Source: an uncultured Clostridium sp. (GTDB taxonomy: Bacteria; Bacillota; Clostridia; TANB77; CAG-508). From it: DNA of 18,280 bases. The notes under the pieces were generated by a model. The model was not told the origin of the DNA. It did not search any database and was given only the letters and a program-made list of their open reading frames with translations. This document shows positions 6,512-13,926 of this stretch, one piece after another. Numbering within the stretch: position 1 is the first letter of the stretch; the number at the start of each line of letters is the position of its first letter. The stretch covers positions 1-18,280 of the forward strand of contig CAMSEM010000017.1 in assembly GCA_947057505.1 (NCBI GenBank). Reading direction: 5' to 3'. The position numbers and the translations under genes were made by a program.

Positions 6512-6964
6512 ATGATATTAGAAACCAAAAATAAAAAAATTAAATTAGTATTTACTACAAAAAAAATAGTAAATATATCAAACTTATTAAAAGGAAAAGA
6601 CTTTGAAGATTTATATTTTCAATCTATGAATGAAAATGATTTAGATGCTTTGTCTAAAATAATATTTACATTCGCAGAAGATGAAGCTGGTTTAAAATCT
6701 TTTAAAAGTAGTGAAGAAGTATACGATTTTATAGATGATTATAAAAAAGAAAATAATAAAACATATCAAGACATTTTTAATGAAATGGCAGGTATCATAA
6801 ATGATGAGGGGTTTTTCAAGAACAAAATGAGCAAAAAACAAATTCAAGACAAGATATTAAATCCTTTATCAGGTATCAATATGAACGAAATTATCAAGTT
6901 ATCGACAGAAAAAGCAATAACCAAAATGACACAAGACGAAGTTCTAAAAGGGAGTATGACTTAG
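6512..6964 (+). CDS. Tail assembly chaperone, G-type
   Basis: The 150-residue product fits the G-type tail assembly chaperone of siphophages: a short beta N-terminus (LETKNKKIKLVFTTKKIVNI), then helices with FEDLYFQSMNENDLDALSKIIFTF, and a charged C-terminus (MTQDEVLKGSMT). It lies between the tube and tape-measure genes, exactly where the G and G-T chaperones are found. Overlapping its end, one frame back, is a T-like extension, so part of the ribosomes should slip -1 near CTA AAA GGG (6944-6952), where tRNA-Lys can re-pair on the four A's. An AAAGGAG ribosome binding site lies 9 bases before the ATG. Function: keeps the tape measure protein soluble and recruits tube subunits. Confidence 0.7.
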   Translation: MILETKNKKIKLVFTTKKIVNISNLLKGKDFEDLYFQSMNENDLDALSKIIFTFAEDEAGLKSFKSSEEVYDFIDDYKKENNKTYQDIFNEMAGIINDEGFFKNKMSKKQIQDKILNPLSGINMNEIIKLSTEKAITKMTQDEVLKGSMT

Positions 6965-7266
6965 ATAATATAATACAAAATATAAAAAATGCACACTGTT
7001 TAGAAGAAGTAATTTATGCACTTGAAACCCTTGCCTATTATTTTGGATTAATGCCAAGTGAATTTTGGAATATACCTTATAAACAAGTAAATAAATTTTG
7101 CCAAGCAAAGTTAGTAAGAATGCAAGATGAATTTTAACGAGATATTATATTACAAGAAGCAACAACAGATAAACTAATACAAGCAGACAGTATGAGCAAA
7201 TATCCTAAAATTGTACCTTTAAGAAAAGTATTTAAAAGTTTATTTACTAATAAGAAATCTTCATAG
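6946..7266 (+). pseudogene. Chaperone T-extension (-1 frame) with an internal TAA
   Basis: In the -1 frame relative to the G gene, the sequence continues as REYDLDNIIQNIKNAHC, then LETLAYYFGLMPSEFWNIPYKQ and FCQAKLVRMQDEF, the typical T part of a G-T chaperone. A TAA at 7135-7137 interrupts, but the same frame stays open beyond it (RDIILQEATTDKLIQ, then YPKIVPLRKVFKSLF) to a TAG at 7264-7266. Conserved T-extensions are often longer than the 60 residues before the TAA. A likely origin is AAA changed to TAA in GAA TTT AAA CGA. The extension has no start codon with a ribosome binding site at its beginning, in keeping with frameshift expression. Homologous sequences would decide whether the post-stop part belongs. 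Confidence 0.55.
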
Positions 7267-7361
7267 CATAGAAAAGAGTAATTATTCATTTCTTTTAAGT
7301 CGAAGCTATTGTAATAAGCTTGAACAATTACAAGAAGCAATTCTGTAATACAAATGTAATA

Positions 7362-7389
7362 TTTACGTAGAAATAAAATATGATATACT
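7362..7389 (+). promoter_or_regulatory. Independent promoter inside the tail operon
   Basis: TTTACG (7362-7367) and TATACT (7384-7389) are 16 bases apart, 24 bases before the ATG of the inserted membrane-protein gene. Confidence 0.5.
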
Positions 7390-7412
7390 AATTATATTAG
7401 GGGGAAAAGAAA

Positions 7413-8018
7413 ATGTATGATATGGATAAGAGGTGGTTTGGGGAATTTTGGAGATTTTCAATAGGATTATTAATTTTTGCTACAGCACTAAGTTGTATTA
7501 TAGCACCAATACTTATTCCTATATTAATTTTAGAAATATTTATTATTGAAAAAATATCCAAGAAGATACGAACTATGAAGCAAGAAGTACTAGAAAAAAA
7601 ACAAATGGAATTAAATTTCATACAACAAGGATATCGAAAAATATGTGATAAATTATTTGTAAATCAAAACACAAATAAAGTAAACATTGAAGGTAAAGAT
7701 TATGACTTTTCGCAAATAATTGATTGTAACTTAGTTGCTATTAACCAACCTATGAATAACACATATGGAAGAGTAAATACTAATAGCAAATTGTATCCAA
7801 ATTTAAATACTTTTTCTGTTGGAATGGATTATTGTACACAGCTTTACATTAATATAACAATTAATGACCTAAATAATCCTAATATTAAGTTAGATTTTAA
7901 AGGAGATGGAGTAGTATCAGTAAGTAGTGGCAGATATAAAGATGCCATAGAAGGAGCTAATAATGCTTTATCTATTTTAAAAGTAATTATAAACCAAAAT
8001 AATATACAAAAAAAATAA
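7413..8018 (+). CDS. Membrane-anchored protein, moron-like insertion in the tail operon
   Basis: The 201-residue protein has a hydrophobic hairpin at residues about 14-45 (FSIGLLIFATALSCIIAPIL, then IPILILEIFIIEKI), a basic coiled-coil linker (KKIRTMKQEVLEKKQMEL) and a folded C-terminal region of about 130 residues with SQIIDCNLVAINQP, YCTQLYINITINDLNNP and a final helix (DAIEGANNALSILKVII). The C-terminal pattern resembles uncharacterised bacterial proteins with a short cysteine-containing strand followed by an NP turn; I do not recognise a named family with confidence. It is not a tail component. It separates the chaperones from the tape measure, has its own promoter and ribosome binding site (TTAGGGGG), and ends in a strong terminator. 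That is the structure of a phage moron expressed from the dormant element, often serving host or immunity functions. The function is unknown. Confidence 0.68.
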   Translation: MYDMDKRWFGEFWRFSIGLLIFATALSCIIAPILIPILILEIFIIEKISKKIRTMKQEVLEKKQMELNFIQQGYRKICDKLFVNQNTNKVNIEGKDYDFSQIIDCNLVAINQPMNNTYGRVNTNSKLYPNLNTFSVGMDYCTQLYINITINDLNNPNIKLDFKGDGVVSVSSGRYKDAIEGANNALSILKVIINQNNIQKK

Positions 8019-8083
8019 ATATATCTATTTATAATGTGCATAAAACTTAAAAGATATAAAATTTTAGAATAAATAAAAATATT

Positions 8084-8116
8084 AAAATACTTGCTAAAAA
8101 TAGCAAGTATTTTTTT
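8084..8116 (+). terminator. Strong intrinsic terminator of the moron gene
   Basis: AAAATACTTGCTA (8084-8096) pairs with TAGCAAGTATTTT (8101-8113) over a four-base loop, followed by more T. It lies only 16 bases before the tape measure start and would block read-through into the rest of the tail operon unless antitermination or coupled translation overrides it. Confidence 0.85.
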
Positions 8117-8131
8117 GAAAGGAGACAGAGC

Positions 8132-9378
8132 ATGAAAGAAGAAAAGTTAAGTATAATTGTAACAGCTAAGGTAGAAGATGCCTTAAAAGAACTTAATAAA
8201 ATAGAACCAAAAATAAAACAAATAATGCAACAAGCCGAAAATTGTTTGAAAAAAATAGATATCAGCAAAATAGCTGACTATGTAAAACAAGTACTACAAA
8301 GCGAAAAATTCCAAAAATTTTTACAAATTTGTTCTCAAAAATTAGCAATTATATCACAGAAAATAGAAAATATTAATTGGCAAACATTGATAAATGCATT
8401 AGCTAATGTAGGGGAAGCAGTAGGAGTAATGGCATTGTCAATATTAGATGGGTTAGTAAGTATATTCAAATGGATATCAGAAAATCCAGCAGTAGCAGAA
8501 TTCTTAACCAAAATAGCAGTAGCTTTAGGAGTAGTTAGTGCCGCAATTGGAGTGTCAGCTGCCGCAATTGCACTATGGAATATTGTTAGTAGTCCAATCA
8601 CATTAACAATATTAGCAATAGTAGGAGGTATAGCAGCATTAATAGCTATAGTTGTTTTAGTAAGAAAAATCTGTGATATAGTAGCACAGGGGATTATTGC
8701 AGCTTTAAGATGGATACAACAAACTGCAGTGGAAATATGGAATAGTATATCACAATTTTTTACTAACCTATGGCAAGGAATAACACAAACTATTATAGAT
8801 GTTTGGAATAACATTTGCAACTTTTTCAGTACATTATGGGAGGGAATAAAAAATACAGTCATAATTGTATGGAATACTATAAAAGATTTCTTTATTAATT
8901 ACTTCAATACAGTAAAAGGAATATTTGAAAGTATTTGGAATGGAATAAGTTCATTTGTGTCTAATATTTTTTATGGAATTAAAAATAATATTTCCATTAT
9001 TATAGAAGGAATAAAAAATGTGATAGCCAATGTATTAAACACATTTTAGGTGGAAAAACGTTTGGATTCAATTTAAAAACAATAAGTACAATTTCTCTTC
9101 CACGTTTAGCAAAAGGAAATGTAGCATATTCAGCAACAATGGCTATATTTGGAGAGTATGCAGGAGCAAGTAGCAATCCAGAAATTACAGCACCACAAAA
9201 TGTATTAAGAGAAACATTTTGTGATGTATTATCAAACTATAAGGCAAATGACACCAATAGCCCAATGAATCTAGCAGTATATGTAGGAAATGAAAAATTA
9301 GGACAAATACTATTAGAGGATTTAAGAAATAGAAAAAGAAAAACAGGAAAAGGAATAGAAGTTTTAATAGGAGGATAA
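8132..9378 (+). pseudogene. Short tape measure protein, one-base deletion near its end
   Basis: The first frame gives 305 residues. An N-terminal helical region has heptad-like KVEDALKELNKIEPKIKQI. Two strong hydrophobic segments follow at about residues 100-180 (membrane-active part), then at least five copies of an IWNxIxxFFxxLWxGI-type repeat (about residues 200-300), classic for Firmicute tape measures. It stops at TAG 9047-9049. One frame back the protein continues as LGGKTFGFNLKTISTISLPR, then YSATMAIFGEYAGASSNPEI and ends at 9378 after LLEDLRNRKRKTGKG, the normal tape-measure C-terminus. Restoring one base in ACATTTTAGG (9041-9050) joins them into about 415 residues. That is short for the family, implying a short tail. 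The gene overlaps nothing upstream and ends with AGGAGG for the next gene. Confidence 0.75.
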
Positions 9379-9382
9379 AATT

Positions 9383-9796
9383 ATGTTATGGAAAAAAGGA
9401 AATAAAGTATTACCAACACCATCTGCTTATAGTGCTGATATAGAAGATATCGATAAAGAAAGTTACTCTAGTGCAATTGATGGTTCTTTAATAGATAGTA
9501 CAATTGCAATAGGTCTTTTAAAACTATCTATGAGTTGGGACTTAAGTTCTGAAGAACAAGCAGAAGAACTTATACAATTAACTTATGAAAACCCTCTAAT
9601 ACTAACCATCAAAGTTCCAGTCATACAAGGAGGCATATTGCAAAATGCAAAATTTAGGGTTTCAAAAAGAAAAGTAGATATGATAGATACAGAAAAAGGA
9701 GAAGTTACTTCAAATACTCATTGGAAAGTGTCTTTTGATTTAATGCAAAAAGAGTTAACCAAAGAACAAAAACAAATAGTAGAGGAGATGAATTAA
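9383..9796 (+). CDS. Small tail protein between tape measure and hub
   Basis: The 137-residue protein begins MLWKKGNKVLPTPSAYSADI and contains SAIDGSLIDSTIAIGLLKLSMSW, a helix rich in glutamate (SEEQAEELIQLTYENPLIL), and beta strands (ILTIKVPVIQGGILQNAKF, TSNTHWKVSFDL). The TPSxYSxxxEDIDxESYxSxxDGS opening is common in small proteins lying just after the tape measure in Firmicute prophages, probably baseplate or distal tail components, but I cannot name the family. Its ribosome binding site (AGGAGG) lies within the end of the tape measure gene. Its stop codon shares a base with the next start (TAATG), so translation is likely coupled. Confidence 0.72.
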   Translation: MLWKKGNKVLPTPSAYSADIEDIDKESYSSAIDGSLIDSTIAIGLLKLSMSWDLSSEEQAEELIQLTYENPLILTIKVPVIQGGILQNAKFRVSKRKVDMIDTEKGEVTSNTHWKVSFDLMQKELTKEQKQIVEEMN

Positions 9797-11302
9797 TGTA
9801 TCAAACAAGTGATAATTATAAAGCCAAAATATATGAAGCTAGTACAAAACATCTATTAAGAATTTATATTAATGGAATAGAAGTAAATCAAAAATATATA
9901 TTAGACTGTAAACTCTCTCAAACACTTTTTAGTGGAGAACAGTTTGAATTAGGAACAGTTACTGCAAAAGCAGCTGAATTAAAATTATATAAAACAGCAG
10001 TACCAGATAATATAAGTAAAATATATATAGAAAGTGGAATTGCTGGAGAATCAATTCCATTAGGATATTTTAATATAGAGGAAATAAAAAAAGAGGAAGA
10101 TTATACAGTCTCATTAAAATTATTAGATGATATGATTAAATTTGAATTTAACTATGATGGTAGCAAGATAGATTATCCTTGTACCATACTAAATGTTTTA
10201 CAAGATATATGTTTGAAAGCAGGAGTAGAATTACGGTTCTACTTCTTTTTTAAATATGGAAAGACAAATTGCAGTATATGATAACACTATTTCTGCAAGG
10301 GAATATTTAAGCTATATAGCAGAACAAGCAGGTGGATTTGCTAGTATGGGAAGAGATGGAAAACTTTATATTAAAACAATTGGAGAAAACATCACACAAT
10401 TGCCTTTAAAATATTTTCAAACTTATAAATGGGGAGAAAAATTTAAAATTAGTCGTGTTAAATATGAAGATGGGGCACAATTGTTTGAAAGAGGTGACAA
10501 TATAGAAAATACAGTTTATATAAGTCAAGAAAATATGTTTATTGTAGAGCAAAAACAAATAGATGAAATATATGACAAATTGGTAAATTTAGAAATATAT
10601 AGTTTTGAGGGAGACAGCATAATAGATCCTGCACTAGATGTAGGAGATTTATTATTTATTGATAACAAATATGTAATTTATCAAGGGTCATATGAATATA
10701 AAGGAAAATTTAAAGCTAATATTCTAAGTAAAATACAATGTAAAGCTAAAGAAGAACATATGTCAAAAACACCATCGATAAAAAATAGTATTAGAAGAAT
10801 TGAAAGTAAAATAGACCAAGCAGAAGGAACCATAAGTTCACTAATTGAAGTAAGTGATTCATTAGATAACAACATAGATGGTTTAGATGCAGAACTTAGA
10901 AAAAAGCTAGAAGATTTAAATGAAAGTCTGCAAGATTATCAAGCCACCATTGCTACGCAGTTTAAGCAAACACAAGTAGATTATACCTTTTTATTTAATA
11001 CATTAGTAGAAAGTATTAATAATGATTCACAAGAAGCCAATAAAAAATTTGCAGAAATAACAAATTATATTAGATTTGTAGAAGGAAATATTATCTTAGG
11101 AAAATCAGACAGTGAAATAATGTTAAAAATACAAAGCAACAAAATTTCATTTTTACAAAATAAAAATGAAATTGCATACATTTCTAATAACCAATTATAT
11201 ATAACAAAAGGTGAATTTTTAGAAAGCTTACAATTAGGAAACTTTGCATTTATTCCAAGAACAAATGGAAATTTAAGTTTTAAGAAAGTGGGGAGAGAAT
11301 AA
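9796..11302 (+). CDS. Baseplate hub / minor tail protein, needs +1 shift at a CGG codon
   Basis: With one base skipped at 10234 this is a 501-residue protein. Residues about 1-146 form a beta-rich domain (IYINGIEVNQKYILDCKLSQ, GEQFELGTVTAKAAELKLYK, GYFNIEEIKKEEDYTVSLKL). Residues 147-340 continue the hub fold (ISAREYLSYIAEQAGGFASM, RDGKLYIKTI, then DPALDVGDLLFIDNKYVIYQ). A coiled coil follows (about 345-430) and then a short beta end. The order matches siphophage tail hub proteins to which fibres attach. Frame zero reads GAA TTA CGG TTC and stops about 45 bases later; skipping C gives GAA TTA GGT TCT (E-L-G-S-T-S-F-L-N-M). An internal ATG at 10256 lacks a ribosome binding site and is not a convincing separate start. 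Its stop and the next start share a base (TAATG). Confidence 0.78.
10234..10236 (+). other. In-frame CGG codon at +1 frameshift site (tail hub)
   Basis: Codons read GTA GAA TTA CGG TTC TAC. Skipping C gives TTA GGT TCT ACT TCT TTT TTA AAT ATG, which runs on into the 348-residue second part. An AGGAG lies about 8 bases upstream (10221-10225) but has no counterpart at the other three sites. Confidence 0.8.
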
Positions 11303-12522
11303 TGGCTTATATATATGGCAATGTAGCAAAATGTTATGTAGGAAATGGAACAACGAATAGTGCCTATGAATGTAGATTAGGATATCAAGTAAATAATCAA
11401 AATATTGAGAATAATACTTCAAGTATTACACTTAGATTAGAAGTGCGATCAATCAACTCTTCATATGCAACCTATGGTTATAACCAAACTTCTACAATTG
11501 ATGGAACAGTACTTAGTGCAAGAGTTTTTGACATGCGTAGTACAAATACATGGCAGTTATTTGCACAAAGAACAATGACTGTATCACATAATGCAAATGG
11601 TAGCTATTCAGCAACTAAAAGTGCTTCTTTTACAACTACTGCAACAGGAACTTATTCTTTAAAAAGAGGAAGTGCAAGTGTAACAGTAGCACCAGCCACT
11701 ATTCCAAGAGCAAGTCAACCAACTTTATCAGTAAGCACTATTGCGTTAGGAACAAGCATAACAATAAACACCAATAGAAAAAGTAATAATTTTACCCATA
11801 CTTTAAAATATAAATTTGAAAATCAAAGTGGAACAATTGCAGCAAATATAGGAGAAAGTACTATCTTTACTCCAAACATAAGCCTAGCAAGCCAAATACC
11901 AAATGCTACAAGTGGAACATGTACAATAACATGTGAAACTTATAATGGAAGTACTTTGGTAGGAACGAAAACAGTTGGTTTAACAGTAACAGTGCCTAGC
12001 AATATTATTCCTTCTATCAGCTCTATACTACTAAATGAAGCAAATACAGCAGTTCCTACAAATTGGGAATGCTATGTACAAAACAAGTCAAAACTAAAAG
12101 TAGTAACAACTGCAACAGGAAGTTATGGTTCTACAATTAAAAGTTATAAAATTATAGGAATAGACAGTAATACATATACATCCAATAATTTTACATCTAA
12201 TATTTTAACACAAACAGGAAATAAAACCATAACAGTAACAGATAGCAGGGGAAGAACAGCAACTAAAACTGCTACTTATACATGTATAGCATATTCTAAC
12301 CCATCAATCTCGAGTGCATCTATAACAAGATGTAATAGTGATGGAACACTAAATGAAGAAGGAACATCAGTAAAATATACATTTAAATCTACCATAAGTG
12401 CTGTAAATAATAAAAATAGTCATGTATTTAAAATTGGTTATAAAAAGACAACAGATAGCTCATACACATATATCACAATTGCAAATTTGCATTTGGAATT
12501 AATGCAATCATGTATTTTTTAG
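11302..12522 (+). CDS. DUF859-type tail fibre/receptor-binding protein, 3' end replaced
   Basis: The 406-residue product is a threonine- and serine-rich all-beta protein of the DUF859 type (phage minor structural protein). It opens with MAYIYGNVAKCYVGN, followed by SITLRLEVRSINSSYATYGY, TVSHNANGSYSATKSASF, IPRASQPTLSVSTIALG, TGNKTITVTDSRGRTATKTA and SNPSISSASITRCNSDGT, all in the family order. Members are usually longer, with a C-terminal set of short repeats. Here the match stops near codon 395 (TYITIAN) and the last dozen residues (LHLELMQSCIF) come from out-of-frame holin sequence. A deletion has therefore removed the receptor-facing end, and a functional fibre is unlikely unless another gene supplies the tip. 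The start overlaps the hub stop by one base. Confidence 0.75.
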   Translation: MAYIYGNVAKCYVGNGTTNSAYECRLGYQVNNQNIENNTSSITLRLEVRSINSSYATYGYNQTSTIDGTVLSARVFDMRSTNTWQLFAQRTMTVSHNANGSYSATKSASFTTTATGTYSLKRGSASVTVAPATIPRASQPTLSVSTIALGTSITINTNRKSNNFTHTLKYKFENQSGTIAANIGESTIFTPNISLASQIPNATSGTCTITCETYNGSTLVGTKTVGLTVTVPSNIIPSISSILLNEANTAVPTNWECYVQNKSKLKVVTTATGSYGSTIKSYKIIGIDSNTYTSNNFTSNILTQTGNKTITVTDSRGRTATKTATYTCIAYSNPSISSASITRCNSDGTLNEEGTSVKYTFKSTISAVNNKNSHVFKIGYKKTTDSSYTYITIANLHLELMQSCIF

Positions 12523-12632
12523 TAAGTTATGTATGTTACATGGAAATTGTATCACTCTTTGAAAATTGCGATAAACTAGGTCTTAAGATGCCACAAAAAA
12601 TTAAAGATAAAATTAATAATAAACAAAAATAA
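12486..12632 (+). pseudogene. Phage holin, C-terminal remnant
   Basis: In a different frame from the fibre gene, 12486-12632 reads FAFGINAIMYFLVSYVCYME, then IVSLFENCDKLGLKMPQKIK and DKINNKQK, stop. This is the C-terminal part of the Phage_holin_4 (toxin secretion/lysis holin) family: last membrane segment, EIVSLFENCDKLGLKMP loop and a lysine-rich tail. The start and first membrane segments are missing. The left boundary lies within the fibre gene at about 12480-12495, beside the 10-bp palindrome GCAAATTTGC (12481-12490). The lysis module has therefore lost its holin, although the endolysin remains. Confidence 0.7.
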
Positions 12633-12650
12633 CTAGAAAGGAGATAGGTT

Positions 12651-12670
12651 GTGTTTAAGTTGTAAAACAC
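12651..12670 (+). promoter_or_regulatory. Hairpin between the endolysin ribosome binding site and its start
   Basis: GTGTTT (12651-12656) pairs with AAACAC (12665-12670). The only strong ribosome binding site (AAAGGAGATAGG, 12638-12649) is about 40 bases before the endolysin ATG, so this 20-base structure sits in between. Confidence 0.45.
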
Positions 12671-12688
12671 AGCAAGTAAAAATCATTA

Positions 12689-13606
12689 ATGGATCAAATT
12701 TCAAAATTAATAAGCATAGCTTTAGCACAAGTAGGCTATATTGAAAAACAAACCAATTATAATTTAGATGACAAAAATGCTAATAGAGGCAACAAAAACT
12801 ATACCAAATATGCTAGAGATTTAGATAATATTTCTGGATTTTACAATACTAAGAAAAATGGATATGATTGGTGTGATATTTTTGTTGACTGGTGCTTTGT
12901 ACAAGCTTTTGGAAAACAAAGAGCACTAGAACTATTAAACCAACCAGAAAAATCATGTGGTGCAGGCTGTAGCTTTTCTATGAATTACTATAAAAATAAA
13001 GGACAAGTATATAACACACCAAAGAGAGGTGATCAAATATTTTTTAAAAATGGTATCAGTATTTATCATACTGGTTTAGTTTACAAAGTAGATAATTCAA
13101 GAGTCTACACCATAGAAGGCAACACAAAGCCAACTAATGAAGTAGTAGCTAATGGGGGAATGGTATGTAAAAAATCATATCCGTTAAATGCCAATTACAT
13201 AGCTGGATATGGTAGGCCAAAATATGAAATATATAGTGAAAAAGTAAAAGAAGAAAATAGTGAATGTACTGAAAACGTTATTTTACAATGGCAAAAGATG
13301 ATGAATAAGACATATGGGTGTGGACTAATTGAAGATAATTCATATGGACCAGATAGTGAATTAAAAGCTAATAAATACTATTTGTACTACAAAAAGCCAA
13401 CTATTCAAAATGAACATGTTAAATTTATTCAAAAGATACTAATACAAAAAGGATATCAATGTGGTAAATGCGGAATAGATGGTAGTTATGGTCCAGATAC
13501 AGTAAGTGCAGTAAAAGAATTTCAAAAATTAAATAATCTAAAAGTAGATGGATATGTCGAAGCAAAAACAACCAGAAAATTGTTAAAAAATAACAAAAAT
13601 AACTAA
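12689..13606 (+). CDS. Endolysin: CHAP amidase/peptidase with peptidoglycan-binding repeats
   Basis: The 305-residue protein begins with a CHAP domain (about residues 1-175). Cys62 in YDWCDIFVDWCF is the nucleophile, His127 in SIYHTGLVYKV is the general base, and TIEGNT (Glu143, Asn145) completes the usual site. The stretch KRGDQIFF before the histidine is also typical. Residues about 200-302 hold peptidoglycan-binding modules, including CGIDGSYGPDTVSAVKEFQKLN, a PG_binding_1 motif, preceded by a degenerate copy (EDNSYGPDSELK). The enzyme cuts peptidoglycan for lysis. The start is the first in-frame ATG after a TAA at 12677. The AGGAG ribosome binding site lies about 40 bases upstream behind a hairpin, so translation may be weak. 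No signal peptide is visible, and the adjacent holin is broken, so release would need another route. Confidence 0.88.
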   Translation: MDQISKLISIALAQVGYIEKQTNYNLDDKNANRGNKNYTKYARDLDNISGFYNTKKNGYDWCDIFVDWCFVQAFGKQRALELLNQPEKSCGAGCSFSMNYYKNKGQVYNTPKRGDQIFFKNGISIYHTGLVYKVDNSRVYTIEGNTKPTNEVVANGGMVCKKSYPLNANYIAGYGRPKYEIYSEKVKEENSECTENVILQWQKMMNKTYGCGLIEDNSYGPDSELKANKYYLYYKKPTIQNEHVKFIQKILIQKGYQCGKCGIDGSYGPDTVSAVKEFQKLNNLKVDGYVEAKTTRKLLKNNKNN

Positions 13607-13658
13607 AGAATAAAGCTATATAATAAGTGAAAAATATAATAGAAAAACAGATTTCCAG

Positions 13659-13737
13659 TATTTTACTATTTTGTCGAACGATTTTGCAAAAAAAGTCGAA
13701 AAAAGTATTGCTATATTTACTCAAACATAGTAAAATA
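13659..13737. repeat. 11-bp inverted repeat with 57-base spacer
   Basis: TATTTTACTAT (13659-13669) and ATAGTAAAATA (13727-13737) are perfect complements. Between them lie two GTCGAA motifs (13674 and 13695). Confidence 0.55.
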
Positions 13738-13764
13738 AATTCATTGTTTTAAGGAAAATATTAT

Positions 13765-13827
13765 ATGACAAAAAAAGAGATAGTTCCGCACTGCAAAGCA
13801 ACTATCTCTCAATTAAATACCTTATGA
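13765..13827 (+). CDS. Possible 20-residue peptide overlapping a hairpin
   Basis: An ATG at 13765 follows AAGGA by 9 bases and encodes MTKKEIVPHCKATISQLNTL. The same stretch contains a perfect 10-bp stem (AGAGATAGTT at 13776-13785 with AACTATCTCT at 13800-13809). I do not recognise the peptide. It may be chance, or the RNA structure may be the functional element. There is no T run after the stem, so a simple terminator is unlikely. Confidence 0.25.
   Translation: MTKKEIVPHCKATISQLNTL
13776..13809. repeat. 10-bp perfect hairpin
   Basis: AGAGATAGTT (13776-13785) and AACTATCTCT (13800-13809) flank a 14-base loop with GC content higher than the surroundings (CCGCACTGCAAAGC). Confidence 0.6.
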
Positions 13828-13839
13828 AAAAAGGTGTAA

Positions 13840-13876
13840 GTATAATATGTTTCCAATATATGCTAACATATTATAC
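13840..13876. repeat. 11-bp perfect inverted repeat GTATAATATGT / ACATATTATAC
   Basis: Arms at 13840-13850 and 13866-13876 with a 15-base loop. Each arm contains a TATAAT-like box. It could be an operator, a promoter pair or an RNA hairpin. Confidence 0.55.
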
Positions 13877-13926
13877 CCTAATTTGCAAATTTAAAATTAA
13901 ATTATACAAAAGCGGGTAAATTATAT

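Larger units (their letters stand above)
3571..13606. mobile_element. Headless phage-tail cluster (defective prophage or tailocin-like locus)
   Basis: The block runs from an S24 repressor through Cro-like and sigma-like regulators straight into siphophage tail genes and a lysis module. No integrase, replication, terminase, portal, protease or capsid gene lies in it, and the regulators and tail genes are only about 125 bases apart. That order (regulator, late activator, tail, lysis) is the layout of phage-tail bacteriocins of the F (flexible, non-contractile) type, for which Listeria monocins are a known example. Damage argues that the present copy is decaying: frameshifts in the tail terminator and tape measure, a nonsense codon in the chaperone extension, and a deletion through fibre and holin. 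No att direct repeats were recognised. Confidence 0.75.

Noticed and set aside
7134..7340. Minus-strand 68-codon frame over the chaperone extension
   Set aside because: There is no ribosome binding site, and it lies opposite a better supported plus-strand tail chaperone extension.
8335..8862. Long minus-strand reading frame opposite the tape measure gene
   Set aside because: It is a mirror of the biased codons of the tape measure repeats, with no ribosome binding site and no recognisable protein pattern.
10256..11302. A separate gene starting at ATG 10256
   Set aside because: It has no ribosome binding site, and the preceding frame plus a one-base skip gives one continuous 501-residue hub protein.
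3571..13606. Phage attachment site direct repeats at the cluster ends
   Set aside because: I compared the flanking spacers by eye and found only short AT-rich similarities such as TTCCAG, too weak to claim.
13776..13876. IS200/IS605-type end hairpins or a CRISPR-like repeat set
   Set aside because: There is no TnpA/TnpB coding remnant, the hairpins differ in sequence, and there are no regular spacers.
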